A stretch of DNA of 64,000 nucleotides from Phlyctochytrium arcticum (GCA_025602905.1 JAHLKI010000023.1:1-64000); one strand, 5' to 3'; positions 35,001 to 44,993 are shown, numbered from the stretch's first letter. The notes: a model not told the origin generated them from the sequence alone. Numbers and translations: made by a program.

Positions 35001-35706
35001 CAACAACATGTATCCGGACCCCTACAACAACTATGGTGGTGGTGGTGGTGGTGGAGAGAAGAGTCGACCAAGTAGTGTGTATTCTCAGTACACGCCCAAC
35101 AATGTTCCGCACACCCGCGGTCCGGCGTCCACCTACAGCGAGGCAGTTCGTTACCCGGGCAGCACGTATGCGCCGTCCCACGCCGACACGGACCGAGACT
35201 ATCAGGGCTACGCTCAGCCTCATCCTCACCCACAGAGGGCGATTGGGAATATCCGCAACTCTGCACTGTTCCACTCCAATATGGCATTGGACCGTCTGCC
35301 TGGCGCTGTGAATCCGATTGACGGGGATCCCAGCCAGCCCAACCAGCCCCACTATTCCATTACACCCGGCATGAATGGATATGTAGATGGAAACCTACGG
35401 GGCGGACGGTCCCGACCTGCCAGCCAGCTGATGCTCTCGAGCATGGACAATGTGGCGAGCACGGATCGTCTGTTGAGCTCGGAAGAGTCGGCTCGTTTGG
35501 CCGGCAATGTCTGGCCGGGCGGCGTGCCTACGGACGAAGACATTGTCGAGCGGGTCCGCTATGTGATTTCCATTTCCGACCTGCATTCATTGACCAAACG
35601 AAAAGTTCGTGATGAACTGTCGCAGTTTTTCGGGCAGGATTTATCGGAAAAGCGGCAGTTTATTAGTGACCAAGTTGAGCGGATCGTAACTGGCGGGGGT
35701 GTTTAA
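32041..35706 (+). CDS. Chitin synthase with cytochrome-b5-like region and DEK C-terminal domain
   Basis: 1221 residues, single exon. Makes chitin from UDP-GlcNAc at the plasma membrane. Basic N-terminus (Lys run near residues 76-83), membrane helix about residues 122-145, cytochrome-b5-like segment (FVSWNGYVYDVNAYY) and a second similar one (DAWILMDNKFYNVTDLV), then a helix about 376-396. Catalytic signatures: PCYTEGEDSLKKTI, DADT at 580-583, EDRYLTTL at 694-701 and QRRRW at 733-737, followed by several helices and FWHFDDFSWG. The tail is Gly/Asn/Gln/Tyr-rich (residues about 900-1130). The last 60 residues form a DEK_C-like domain. This belongs to the division with classes IV, V and VII, but no myosin motor precedes it. 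Long antisense open frames are artefacts. Confidence 0.95.
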   Translation: MSSSRPGSRPQSRASTIAKTNKVGIDHLPPPRSDGPITGESHRDEDLRREFPEEDDAKKKYAIPPPSPIKKKKKEKKERVPDTRTFARRWWVRYTWCVTWWIPTAFLKCCGGMYNADIRQAWREKVALCVVILIMCGTMIFFVQFFSKILCPNAKIMSREEISRHNKIGARNNNIFVSWNGYVYDVNAYYDKHPAPSETILKMAGMDVSEYFPRVNPKTFQMHPTCPQASLDSFEMTLTNTTCVKSGFKNGYCHPTFTLDTSINVLKETEAFPIFKVATVAYPRISIYDHSSKTDAWILMDNKFYNVTDLVSGNSEMSQLFPADFITRLDYYRGKDGSNLLASLDANIRRCMENQFFIGVVDDRLSAAACYASEYILLGCTGIMVFILVVKFLAALQLGSKRQPENHDRFVIMQVPCYTEGEDSLKKTINSLALLEYDDTRKLLFIVADGIVQGAGNDRPTPDLVLQTLGMDPNTPAEPMEYVAIAEGSKGYNRAKVYSGLYHIHARAIPFIVIVKCGKEGDTSKAGNRGKRDSQMILMKFLNKVHYRSPMTPLDLEMFHHMKNIIGVHPYLYEYILMVDADTEVVPDSLNRLISCMVHDGKIMGICGETKIANEKQSWVTMMQVYEYFISHHMAKAFESLFGSVTCLPGCFSMYRVRTPEKKVPLLISNDIIQDYQENLVDTLHKKNLLALGEDRYLTTLMLKYFPEFRTKFTADAKCLTIVPERMSILLSQRRRWINSTIHNLFELLFLPQLCGCMIFSMRFVVFLDLFATLIMPATTGYLIYLIIAAVQSREAPILSLVMLAAAYGLQAIIFIVKREYQHLGWMIINILAMPVFSFWLPLYSFWHFDDFSWGNTRKIAGATGKDDHAGDKDIFDPSIVPLMTFEAYEEQYLKDETSKGEYPQSDYGGGPGSEYGGGGGSPNNRGRPTSAYSMSVYNGGGQQQQQQQYNQNPVRRRASVRSGVSAVSGHTDRSGPAINYGPPSNNNNMYPDPYNNYGGGGGGGEKSRPSSVYSQYTPNNVPHTRGPASTYSEAVRYPGSTYAPSHADTDRDYQGYAQPHPHPQRAIGNIRNSALFHSNMALDRLPGAVNPIDGDPSQPNQPHYSITPGMNGYVDGNLRGGRSRPASQLMLSSMDNVASTDRLLSSEESARLAGNVWPGGVPTDEDIVERVRYVISISDLHSLTKRKVRDELSQFFGQDLSEKRQFISDQVERIVTGGGV

Positions 35707-35849
35707 TCATAGTAGCAGTACAGCTATGGACATGCTTTTCTCCCTATATATATCAGCCCTTTCTTTACCCCATTTCACTTTGAAATACATCAAGTAGGGC
35801 CTCTTTCCCCGACCCCGGAACTGCTGCGCACATTGCCAAACCGAAGCTC

Positions 35850-36034
35850 CGAGCCAAGCCACGCCAAGCCACACTCTATGCCCAAAGCAGCGCAAATGAG
35901 TGTCACGCGAGGTTACACCCGGCATTGTCATCGTCGGTCCGCGTCGACTCGATTTTTGTCACGTTTTTTCGTCACGCGAGGCCTGGCCCGGAAAAACTGT
36001 GGGAAAATCAACGGGGGCCCGGACTATAAAAGGG
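35850..36034 (+). promoter_or_regulatory. Promoter of the acetate transporter gene
   Basis: TATA element CTATAAAAGG at 36024-36033, about 95 bp before the ATG. Upstream are two copies of GTCACGCGAGG (about 35902 and 35971) and a tandem GCCAAGCCAC pair (about 35852-35871). Candidate activator sites by position and repetition. Confidence 0.55.
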
Positions 36035-36120
36035 ACCGCGAGAACACCTTTTGCCCCCAGGCTTTTCTCTACTTTTCCTGAACACTTTTCCTCACCACCA
36101 CCACTTTCGACACTCAAAAG

Positions 36121-37053
36121 ATGGACGGCAAAACGTGCAACGACACGATCGTGACCATGAACGACGAAGACTCGCACTCTGCGCTCCTCCCAAACAATCC
36201 ACCGCCGCAGCATATGCTCGCCCTCCACCCGGCCCAGCTCGCCCAGCTCCTGGCCCTCCTCCCCAAACCTGCTCCACCAACTCCCCCATCCGGTCTCGGA
36301 AATCCCGGTCCCCTCGGCCTGGCCGCCTTTGCCACCACCACCTTTGTCCTCAGCTGCTTCAACACGGGCGTCTTGATTGACAAGCGTCTGGAGGGCGTCG
36401 TTCTCCCGCTGGGTCTCTTTTACGGCGGAATCGCTCAATTTGCTGCGGGCATGTGGGAGTACCAGACCAACAATACCTTTGGTGCCACTGCATTCACTTC
36501 CTACGGTGCTTTCTGGATGTCGTTCGCGTAAGTTTCAAGCACTCACGCGTTTTGAGAATGATCATTTGGCTCACTCTTTCTGCAACAGTGCCTACGTCTA
36601 CTTTATCGTCCCAACGCTGGCCGAGATCCCCAACGCCCATTATGCAACTGGACTCTACCTCTTGGCCTGGACCATTTTTACCCTCTACATGACTGTTGCT
36701 GCTTGGCGTGTCTCGAGAGCCGTCTTTGCCGTCTTTTTCTTCTTGAGCATCACCTTTTTCTTCTTGACTGTCGGTACCCTGGCGTAAGTATATTCATGTA
36801 TTTATTGCCCAAGTCAAATAAAGTATCCTAACACATCTTGCGTTTACTCAGTGACCATTCCGGTACTCACGACGCTGGCGGTTGGTTTGGTCTCATTACG
36901 GCGTTTACCGCGTGGTACGGATCTGGCGCCGTTGTCATCAACTCTACGTTTGGCCGCGCTGTCCTTCCCGTGGGCACCTACGTTCCTCCCAAGCGCCAGT
37001 CTCACGACGACTATTTCAACGGCAACAAGAATGTCGAGACTTTTCAAGTGTGA
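36121..37053 (+). CDS. GPR1/FUN34/YaaH-family acetate/ammonium transporter (three exons)
   Basis: Exons 36121-36527, 36589-36783 and 36852-37053; introns of 61 and 68 bp with GTAAGT donors and CAG acceptors. The joined protein has about 267 residues. Family signature [10 protein letters not shown] sits before the first of six membrane helices, and further family features are [17 protein letters not shown] and [13 protein letters not shown]. Members in yeast (Ady2/Ato1, Gpr1) move acetate or export ammonium across the plasma membrane. The N-terminus is long and Pro/Leu-rich. Start chosen at the first ATG after the TATA element. Confidence 0.95.
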
Positions 37054-37960
37054 TTATCATCATTCATTTTCTTTTTCTCTTTCTTGTACACTTTTTCTTT
37101 CCTCTTGACACTCTCCCCCACCATCATCCCCCCCTGTACTCGAGTATACCTTTTGTTTTGTTTGTCCCACTTTTTCTTTTTGTTTAATTTCTTTCCCCTT
37201 TTTCCCTGTACATGTAACGCATCGTTGTAATATATTACTCGCTTTCTTTTGCACTTTTTACCACGGCCAAATATGTTGAAAATGCAGTGGCATCTTTTAT
37301 TTCCCGCTCGCACCCACCGGTGGATTGTTTTCCGTTTCGGCGAGAGAACAAAATCAGTCTTCCTTTGGCTTTTTCCCCCCTCGACCGCAAACAACAATTT
37401 ATATTGCAATGCCAAACAAGACCTTCAAAAAAGGAAATTATTATGCATATACGGATTGGACGTGAGGATGGCAACGGTTATGGAGGTGATTCTTATTGGT
37501 AAAAACTGTAAGAAGGAAGCGGGGACCTCGACATTATATACGAGTACATGAGTATTCTTCTCTCCACAAAAGCCGCCACAAATAAAAGACAGTGAGAAAC
37601 TAGGATCCAGATCTGGGTTCGAGATGCTGGAGACTAAGCGCGTTCCACGCCCTGTGAAATAGACGCCTTTTCCCAGCTGCGCAATTTGATCTGACTGAGA
37701 CCTCTACTGGGTGGGAAATGTGGCTCCTGTGGAGAACGAGGGCCTTGGCATAGCGCGAGGACTTGATCAGATATGGAGGGTTTGGAAATACTTGTCAACT
37801 TTGATTCTAGTCACTGGATAGAGTGTTCTTTACCTGCCTCCTGCTTTCACCAGCTAGGTGGTAAAGCGCTTTTCCCGGGAAAAATTAATTATCACATCTA
37901 CAAAGGGAGACAGTCGGGCAGTCATTCATCCAACAATTCCCTAAAAAGAACGAGAAGAGT
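37054..37960. other. Downstream flank of the transporter gene
   Basis: CT- and T-rich 3' UTR at 37054-37260, then no recognisable gene. Confidence 0.5.
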
Positions 37961-37989
37961 GTTATGAATTCAGTCAGTGGCATTTTTGA

Positions 37990-38350
37990 AAAATCAGAGT
38001 GTGAAGGGAAGGGATCAGGATACGGTCACTTTGGAGGGTTCATAGGTCTGGCTTTCAATGACTTTCACCATAAATGTCTAACCATTTTCAATGGACACGG
38101 GGGTTGTGCTGGAGGTCAGTCCGACAACCATTGGCCGATGTCAACCGCTGTCCTGCTCCCGCCAATCTACCTGACGAGAAGGCCCTCTACCTGTCCGACA
38201 TTGTATGCCCAGCCTACCACGTCGGGGCTTAACCAACCGAGACAATTGGAGTAGGGGGTCTGGGACCCATCGGTCTGTTTGTATGCCAGTGGCTCCGAAC
38301 TCGCGGCGTCAAGCGCATCATTGCCATTTGTTGCGCACGGAGCGTGTAAA
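37990..38350 (+). pseudogene. Relic of zinc-containing alcohol/formaldehyde dehydrogenase
   Basis: Pieces in different frames match the family order: GSGYGHFGG (about 38015), AGGQ (about 38108), VRQPLADVNRCPAPANLPDE followed by KALYLSDIVCPAYHVGA (about 38125-38225), and the Rossmann start GVGGLGPIGLFVCQWLRTRG ending KRIIAI (about 38255-38330). There is a stop (TAA) right after HVGA and at least two frame changes. The zinc-binding N-terminal part and the C-terminal half are missing. In the intact family (glutathione-independent formaldehyde dehydrogenase-like) these blocks follow one another directly. Confidence 0.75.
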
Positions 38351-38624
38351 TTGGGTTTCCTCGTGTAATGGTTGATGGGGTCAGGGCTGTACTTGCCCGA
38401 CCGGGTATATTTGTGTGAAGTTTTGGATATGGGAGTGGGGGCGATCCTTATGCACTGACAGCAACGGTAATTCTTTACATTAGAACAAGAGACTTTGTCT
38501 TGAATGTGTTGTACCATGTCCGCCATGAAACATTTATGTGCGTCCTTTCAAATGATGGGGTAGTTATGCACTTAACAGTTCCCTTTACAAATATGTACAA
38601 AAAAAGTTACTCCAAAGTGGACAT

Positions 38625-40442
38625 TTATGGGGGCGGCGGTGCGGGAAGGGGGTCTGTATTTCCACTACCCGCGGCCCCACTGGAATGGCTACCCGCAGCC
38701 AAATGGGTATTAAACTCGTCGGACAATTGCTCAATCAGTTGCTGCATTCCATCGGGCATTTCGACAGCTTCTTGACCGTTTCCCAGCGGGGGAATTGGAG
38801 GGTTGTTGGCCAATAGGTCCTGGAGTTGAGACATGACAATGTGGGCGGCGGCAGTTAATGGATGAGGAGGGGGTTGGTTTCCCTGTTGTTCATGGCCCGG
38901 GTGTTCCTGTTCCTGAAGTGGTGCAGCTGGCGCACCGGGACCAAACCCTGGTCCATCTTGAACGGTCATGAGATGCGGATCCTCACCAGCACCCACCTTC
39001 CGCATCTCTCTCGCAAACCCGCGTCGCCACAATGCCCGATGGACCGGACAAATCACTTTGCGAATCCCGCCAACCAGCCCCAACTGGCCCGGCATAATCA
39101 CTTGCTGCGACATGTGTACTAAAGTCCGGGTAATGGGATTCGGCGATGGCGTCCCGTTGTATCCAACCGTGACGGTATGCCACGGCGATGTAGGCGGGTA
39201 CTGCGGAAAACAGACAGTAATCCCCTCCACCTCTGCATTCGGCCCCTGATTGAATTCATCTGCACCCAAGTCATCCTCAAACGGCCTCATGTCCTCATCG
39301 GGGCGGCAGATGACCTTCATCACGTAGCCGCGCCACCAGGCCCATTGCCCACCGCCGGTTATCCGCCATTGAATTTCGACTTCCTCGCCTACCGCAAAAC
39401 GCGGCTGGCCGTGTGAGTCGACGTTGGAGGGGTGGAAGAGATGCGTAAAGATGGGTTCGCGGGGGTCGTGGGTGAGTAAATCTTCATGGGGGCGACGGAG
39501 CCGGACGAGGGAACTGGGAAGTGGGTAGCGTTCTTCAATGTGGGCGGGGACATGAATAGCTGGCCGGTTGAGGTACGGGTCATCCTTTTGCGATCCGTTT
39601 GGAGATAATGATACTGAGGATGTGGATGATGATGGGCCGGCCGTCAATACAACGTTTTGACCTCGTCGCCATCGAGCAATCAGCCGCGTTCCAAACCCCA
39701 CATTCAGACATTTCGCACTCTTATCATACGTGGCCAATCCCAGGAACGCCGACATGGGCCGATTCTCCAACGACCCCAATACTTGGACGAGTGAAGATGT
39801 TTGACCCGTGTATAAGAGACGGTACGCGTGGTAATAGGATTCCGGAAGGAAGAGGGCCGAGTTGGGGACCGCTGGGTGGGATTGGGTGCAGGTAAAGTGG
39901 GTGAGAGATGCCGTTGGCCGGAGTTGGGAGGTGGTGGGGTCCAGGACACAAACCACTTCGGGTGGCATGGTAAACTGGAGTCCGGGATTGTTGCGATTTC
40001 GTCCTGCATTCGTTGCAGTAGGAGCACCAGCAGCAGCCGAGACCGTCGTCCCATTACTATACCCAAGCAATTCCAGAAACAAGTCATCGACCAAAAACTC
40101 TGGCGCATAGTCGGTCACAATGCCCCGACCAGCCAACTCCTGAAGCGTCCAATCCTGACCCACGAATTTATGTTTCCCATTCTCCCGAGCCCAAGACTCC
40201 CAAACAGCCATTCCCCGCTCACACCGCCCATCGTAAAAGACCCAGGGCCAGTCATTCAAACAGAGTTGTTTCCAGTGGGACTGTGAGGTGCACCAGGTGT
40301 GGAGGGTGCGACAGGTTGAGGCGAGGGAAAGGAGAGTTGAGGGGGGGAGAGACTCGAGGAGGGTTAACAGGAGGGGTGGAGGTAGCGAGAGGAGGGTTGA
40401 CTTTGTTGGGCCTGCTGTTGGTGGTGGTGGGTTGGATGACAT
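38625..40442 (-). CDS. F-box protein with a C-terminal EVEIQWR/WW-type domain
   Basis: 605 residues from the ATG at 40442; frame continues upstream without ATG. F-box at about residues 17-62 (LLSLPPPLLLTLLESLPPS ... HWKQLCLNDW), the module that binds Skp1 in SCF ubiquitin ligases. The C-terminal half has GEEVEIQWR, WAWWRGYV, VCFPQYPPTSPWHTVTVGY and a GGIRKV, a pattern I recall from a plant F-box group (At2g26850-like). The tail ends in low-complexity Gly/Pro. A Gly/Ala/Ser tract interrupts the middle. Substrate unknown. Confidence 0.8.
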   Translation of the reverse strand: MSSNPPPPTAGPTKSTLLSLPPPLLLTLLESLPPSTLLSLASTCRTLHTWCTSQSHWKQLCLNDWPWVFYDGRCERGMAVWESWARENGKHKFVGQDWTLQELAGRGIVTDYAPEFLVDDLFLELLGYSNGTTVSAAAGAPTATNAGRNRNNPGLQFTMPPEVVCVLDPTTSQLRPTASLTHFTCTQSHPAVPNSALFLPESYYHAYRLLYTGQTSSLVQVLGSLENRPMSAFLGLATYDKSAKCLNVGFGTRLIARWRRGQNVVLTAGPSSSTSSVSLSPNGSQKDDPYLNRPAIHVPAHIEERYPLPSSLVRLRRPHEDLLTHDPREPIFTHLFHPSNVDSHGQPRFAVGEEVEIQWRITGGGQWAWWRGYVMKVICRPDEDMRPFEDDLGADEFNQGPNAEVEGITVCFPQYPPTSPWHTVTVGYNGTPSPNPITRTLVHMSQQVIMPGQLGLVGGIRKVICPVHRALWRRGFAREMRKVGAGEDPHLMTVQDGPGFGPGAPAAPLQEQEHPGHEQQGNQPPPHPLTAAAHIVMSQLQDLLANNPPIPPLGNGQEAVEMPDGMQQLIEQLSDEFNTHLAAGSHSSGAAGSGNTDPLPAPPPP

Positions 40443-41440
40443 TGCTGGTCTAATATACTGTGGTCCAAAACTTGCCACTACCTTCAAAATTATTTTCTTG
40501 GAGAAATGCTAGCTACCAGACCTGGTTTTTATATCCATCTTTTACCTTTCTTTCTATTTAAAGCTTCTCGAGTTTCAATCCCTCGCTATAAATTGCCACT
40601 TCCGACTCATGCTTCCGACTCACGTCCGTCGTCCACAATGTCGGGGTGGCTCATGTGGCGCGGTCGCAGGCCGTGGAAGAATTTCGGAGGCTGCTTCGGC
40701 TGCTTCGCGGAGGTTTGGTTGGTAGGGGATTCGCAGACGGGATCTTGGCCAAACTTTGCGGTACATAATAGTTGCTGTTTGGCGTATCATTTGAAATTAG
40801 AACGGCTATCCTCTTCCCGAGTTTTACAAGTTTGGGTGACCCTAATAGCCCCCGGTGCCTCTATAAGACACATAAATATAAACTGAGGGTGGGTTAAAAG
40901 CTCGTATGTAGGAAATCTGCGACAAGGAATCCTGTCGAAGCAAGGGGGGATGCCAAGGGGTAAATTTATAAGAGTAATATACCTTCGGGTATTCCCGGGA
41001 TATGTCGCCCAATCCACTTATGCACCTCCGGTGACTTCCGATAATCTTGGTATGACTTTGAGATTTCGTGGCAAACAAAATGGTCTCTCTTCTCGAGTTT
41101 TACAACTATGGATGAGCCGGACAAGGCAAAGGTATGGGAATTTTTCCGCAAAGCTGTCAAAAGAGTTTTCCACTCCCCGGTCACAGTTTCATTTCAGGAC
41201 ATCTGTTGATTTGCTGGCGCAATATCAAATGTACTGGCTCGAAACAGGATGCACTCCTGACAGCGGGATTGGACATAATGATCATCTCTCAAAACAGAAA
41301 GTGATATACTGAACGGTTTCACCCTGATGGTATTTAAATATTAACTGGACCGCCGGGAAATACGTTTATGCAAGATCGCTGACTACTTTTCATCCCACTA
41401 CGTATCACTATTCAATAGCTCAAATATGAGGGGAACTAAG
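40443..41440. other. Intergenic, duplicated downstream flank of copy C
   Basis: No intact gene. The part 41040-41240 is similar to 43210-43400 (downstream flank of copy D) and carries a reading-frame relic (see findings). Confidence 0.5.
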
Positions 41441-41444
41441 ATAT

Positions 41445-42412
41445 TTAGGTTAAAGCTGGATATTGTGCTACAGCGGCGGAATAGTTTAATGGTTTCCAAT
41501 TCGTTGTAAATCGAGATGCTGCCGTTGCTGTCAAATTGCGGCCCACGGCTGCACTCAAAAAGTGGATCGCTTCCCCAATGTTGATGATCCCGACTTGATC
41601 CCATACATTAGCGCTCGAATCCCACCATTTCGAGTAGTAGAGCGCGTAGTAGTTCCAGAAGTTGGTCAGGAAGAGCAGATTCTGGCCAGTTTCGAGCCAA
41701 ACTCCGTGAAAAAACAAGAACCAAGCATGTGTTTTTCGCTGATTATACCACCGATCGCGAGAAACGATATCCCCAATTTGGTGGTAAAAGTCGAAAAGCG
41801 GAAAGTGGGAGAATCCATTTGCCTTGGCCCACAAGCCCGCTGTTCCCGTCCACTCATTGAATGTTCCATGCGTCATCACCTCGGAACAAACGCCCATTTC
41901 CTTCCCGATAAGATCCTTGACCCGACCGCTTGCAGCCTTGCAGTAAAGGAAGTTTCCTCAATCTTAATAACATTTCTATTGCTGCCGTCAAATGGCTCAT
42001 GAAATCGAGTACCTGCCCAACTAATATAGGCGGCATTGCTCAAAAACAGAAAGACGACCAACGGCTTGGGGGCTCCAAAGTTCTCGCAGCGGGTACCACT
42101 CGTGCCGGTGTTAATGCGGGGAACAGCACAACCTCCAAAATGTTTGACATGATGACCCCACGCTCCCCTAACCCAAGGCTCCAACCAAGCAGTTTCTGAT
42201 TTTGGACGGGCCAGCAAAGCAGCGTTGTAGTAGAAAGCAACATCATGGTAGCAGCTGGCCCGCTTCATTGAAATAAATGAGCCAGCGGGTGGCATACTCC
42301 ACCGTGACCGTTTCCGGCGCATCGGGATGACAGGCCCAGCTGCGTAAACTGATTCGAGAAGAAGAAGGCTCAAAAATACTTGCACCAGCATGTTGTTGCC
42401 AAATATAATCAT
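41445..42412 (-). pseudogene. Secreted-family copy C, three frameshifts
   Basis: ATG at 42412, signal peptide MLVQVFLSLLLLESVYAA. A pair of compensating shifts changes the short segment between the signal peptide and GSFISMKRASCYHDV (about 42290-42345); in the other frame it encodes the family's CHPDAPETVTVEYA. A further shift lies near 41940, just before the zinc-site position (GKEMGVCSE). Blocks present: ALLARPKSE, FGGCAVPR, TRCENFGAPKPL, PLFDFYHQIGDIVSRDRWYN, LTNFWNYYALYY, IHFLSAAVGRNLTA. Stop after the terminal AVAQYPAL near 41445. Confidence 0.82.
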
Positions 42413-43585
42413 TGTCGACTTTGGGGAGTCTTAGTACAGCGCTGCCCTTAATGAGTATTGGTTGCTCCTTCAAAAATTACACAATACTTGCACACTTTCT
42501 CTGATACTATTATACTCACATACTTTCCATGATGCCTGTTGCAAACATAGGCGCGGAACCCAAAATATGCAACTTTACAAGAGTTGTATTTCGCTGAATG
42601 CCTGAGCAAGTCTATTTCCTAACAAATACAGTTTCTTTCACGCGAAGAACAATCTAGTTCTTAACCGATTTGCCTTATGTCAGTTTGAATTTACCCTCCA
42701 TGCTTTTACTTTAAAGTTGAGTTTTGAGGGTCAAGTATGGTATTTTTTCTATGAATGTGGCCCACTCAAAAACCAACCTATGTTGAATCGTGATGAAAGT
42801 ATTGATTCCATAAGACCCTCACTCCAGCAATGCAAAGAATCTAAGTTTTGATTCCATGATACCCTCCATCAATGCAGGTATTGAAAGAATGGTTTCCATG
42901 ATATCCTCCATCAATGCAGAAGCACCCCGTCAATTCTGGTGAATGATAGGCGGGCTATGCCTGTGAATTTAAGTTTACTTTAATGCTTTCTCTGGTTCTC
43001 CGGACAGAAAGGCCAACGTCTTCCGGCCGGATAAACCAAGCTTGTTAGACATCTGTCGCTTGTCACTCTCTCTCAAACAGTGTGCAGTGAGTTACGGTAA
43101 TCCTTGGTTTCCACATTTGCCGCTACCATCCCGGACGCATCGCGGAAGCTGGGATTTGGGAGATCAGGAGTCCAACTTGTAGCATAGTTCATTATGGTAG
43201 CTATCTGGCGGGGACTTTAAAGTTTCACGGAAAACAGCACGGTACTTTCTTCCAAGTTTTACAACCAAAGGGTGAGCCGGACAAGGAACAAGTATGGGAG
43301 TATTTCCGTAACACAGTCACAAGAAGTTTCCGTTCTCCGCTCATAACTACAATTTAGGGCATCGGTTGATTTGCTGGCGCAGTATCGATGGGGATGGACA
43401 TTATGTGCATCACTCAAAGTAGACAGCCATGTACTCCAGTTTTTTTTGACTTCGATGGTATTTAAAATTCTTAACTGCAACACGAGTGAGACGGGAAGTA
43501 TGTTTCCGCAAGATCGCTAACTGCTTTTTCTCCTATGATACTACGTATTGCTAAACAAAACCTTTAATAGCTCAAGGATGTGAGA
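42413..43585. other. Spacer between copies C and D
   Basis: No intact gene. It contains one GTTGAGTTTTGAGGG motif (about 42715) like the arrays upstream of copies A and B, tandem pieces around 42790-42930 (variants of TTGATTCCATRAKACCCTC), and the duplicated segment 43210-43400. Confidence 0.5.
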
Positions 43586-44508
43586 CTAAGAAATGTAGGT
43601 TAAAGCTGGAAATTGAGCTACAGCCGCGAAATAGTTTAACGGGTTCCAATTCGTTGTGAATCGAGATGATGCATCTGCTGTCAAATTGCGGCCCACGGCT
43701 GCACTCAAGAAATGGATCACCTCCCCAATGTTGATGTTCGCAGCTTGACCCCATAATTTAGCGGACGAATCGTACCCTTTCGGGTAGTAGAGCGCGTAGT
43801 AGTTCCAGAACTTGGTCAGGAAGAGAAGATTCTGGCCAGTTTCGAGCCAAAGTCCGTGAAAAAACAAGAACCAAGTGTTTGAATTCCGCTGATTATACCA
43901 CCGATCGCGAGAGACTATATCCCCAATTTGGTGGTAAAAGTCGTAAAGCGGAATTTGAGAGACCCCGTTCTGCCCGTCCACTCATTCCAAGTCCCATGCG
44001 TAATCAACTCGGACAAGAGACCCATTTCGTGCCCGATTTTATCCTTGATGTAATCTTCTGCAAAGGAAGTTGTCTCAATCTTGATATTATTTCTTTTGCC
44101 GCTGTCCATTTGATCAAATCGAGAATGGGTCAAAGTACGAAGACTGGACTGGGTCAAAAACAGGAAGAGGACCAACGGCTTAGGGGCACCAAAGTTTTCG
44201 CAGCGGGTACCCATCGTGCCGGTATAGATCCGGGGAATAGCACAACCTCCAAAGTGTTTGAGGAGATAACCCCAGAATTGCCGGGCCCAGGGCTCCACCC
44301 AGGCATATTCGGATTTCGCACGGGCCAACAAAGCATCGTTGTAGTAGAACGCAACATCGTGGTAGCAACTGGCCCGCTGAATTGAAACAAATGAGTTATT
44401 GACGCTGGCGTACTGGATCCAAGCCGTATCAGGTGCATCGGGATGACAGGCCGCAGCTGCGTAAACTGATTCGAGAAGAAGAAGGCTCAAAAATGCTTGC
44501 ACCAGCAT
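43586..44508 (-). pseudogene. Secreted-family copy D, one frameshift
   Basis: The best preserved copy. ATG at 44508 opens directly on MLVQAFLSLLLLESVYAA. Blocks: ACHPDAP, ASCYHDVAFYYNDALLAR, EPWARQFWGYLLKHFGG, GTRCENFGAPKPL, GHEMGLLSELITHGTWNEW. The frame is then lost near 43975 and resumes with NGVSQIPLYDFYHQIGDIV. Compared with copies A-C about seven residues are missing here, so a small deletion caused the shift. It continues to IHFLSAAVGRNLTADASSRF and a stop near 43586. The HE pair of a zinc motif is kept (HEMGL), but the second His is Leu. Confidence 0.82.
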
Positions 44509-44993
44509 GACTTGTCATTTTCAACTTTCGGGAGTCTTGGAACGGGGCTGCCCTTCATTAGTTTCATTTTTAAGAGTTTGCATCAACAGCAATTGGCGGG
44601 TGAATTCAATAGGTGACTTCAGATTTAATTGATTCTTTGGAAATTCTTTGAAAAACTTCACAATACTACTTGCACACTTTCCATGATACCATTATAGTCA
44701 CATACTTTCCATAACAGATAAAAGATTCCTTTCAGAACAGTTTTTATTTCGCGCAAAATACAACTCTGTTTGTAATAACCCCCTAATTCCTAACCTGTTT
44801 TGTTGTATTTAGTTGCCTATTTCAAGCTAGTTTTTAAGGGTCGAGTGCGAAATCCAGTAATATGGCCCACACAAAAGTTCTCTGGGTTTGTCTAGAGTCC
44901 TGGTCGTATAGGGGTCCGGGATTCCGGGGTTCGCCTGTGTCTCTTTCCGTTTGGTGGTGGGGAAAATCATAAAATTTGAGAACAGGAAAACCA
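44509..44993. other. Upstream flank of copy D
   Basis: No gene. One CAAGCTAGTTTTTAAGGG motif (about 44824) resembles the arrays upstream of A and B but stands alone. Confidence 0.5.

Noticed and set aside
34526..35287. 253-codon minus-strand open frame within the chitin synthase tail
   Set aside because: His/Cys/Arg-rich translation is the complement of Gly/Asn/Tyr-rich coding repeats.
37600..37660. tRNA-like B-box (GGTTCGAGATGC) near 37616
   Set aside because: No A-box or cloverleaf could be formed around it. The similar GGTTCGAAC at about 34008 is inside the chitin synthase.
19111..44508. Introns as explanation for the frame changes in the secreted family
   Set aside because: Paralogues read straight through the same sites, and no GT-AG pair of suitable length spans the junctions.
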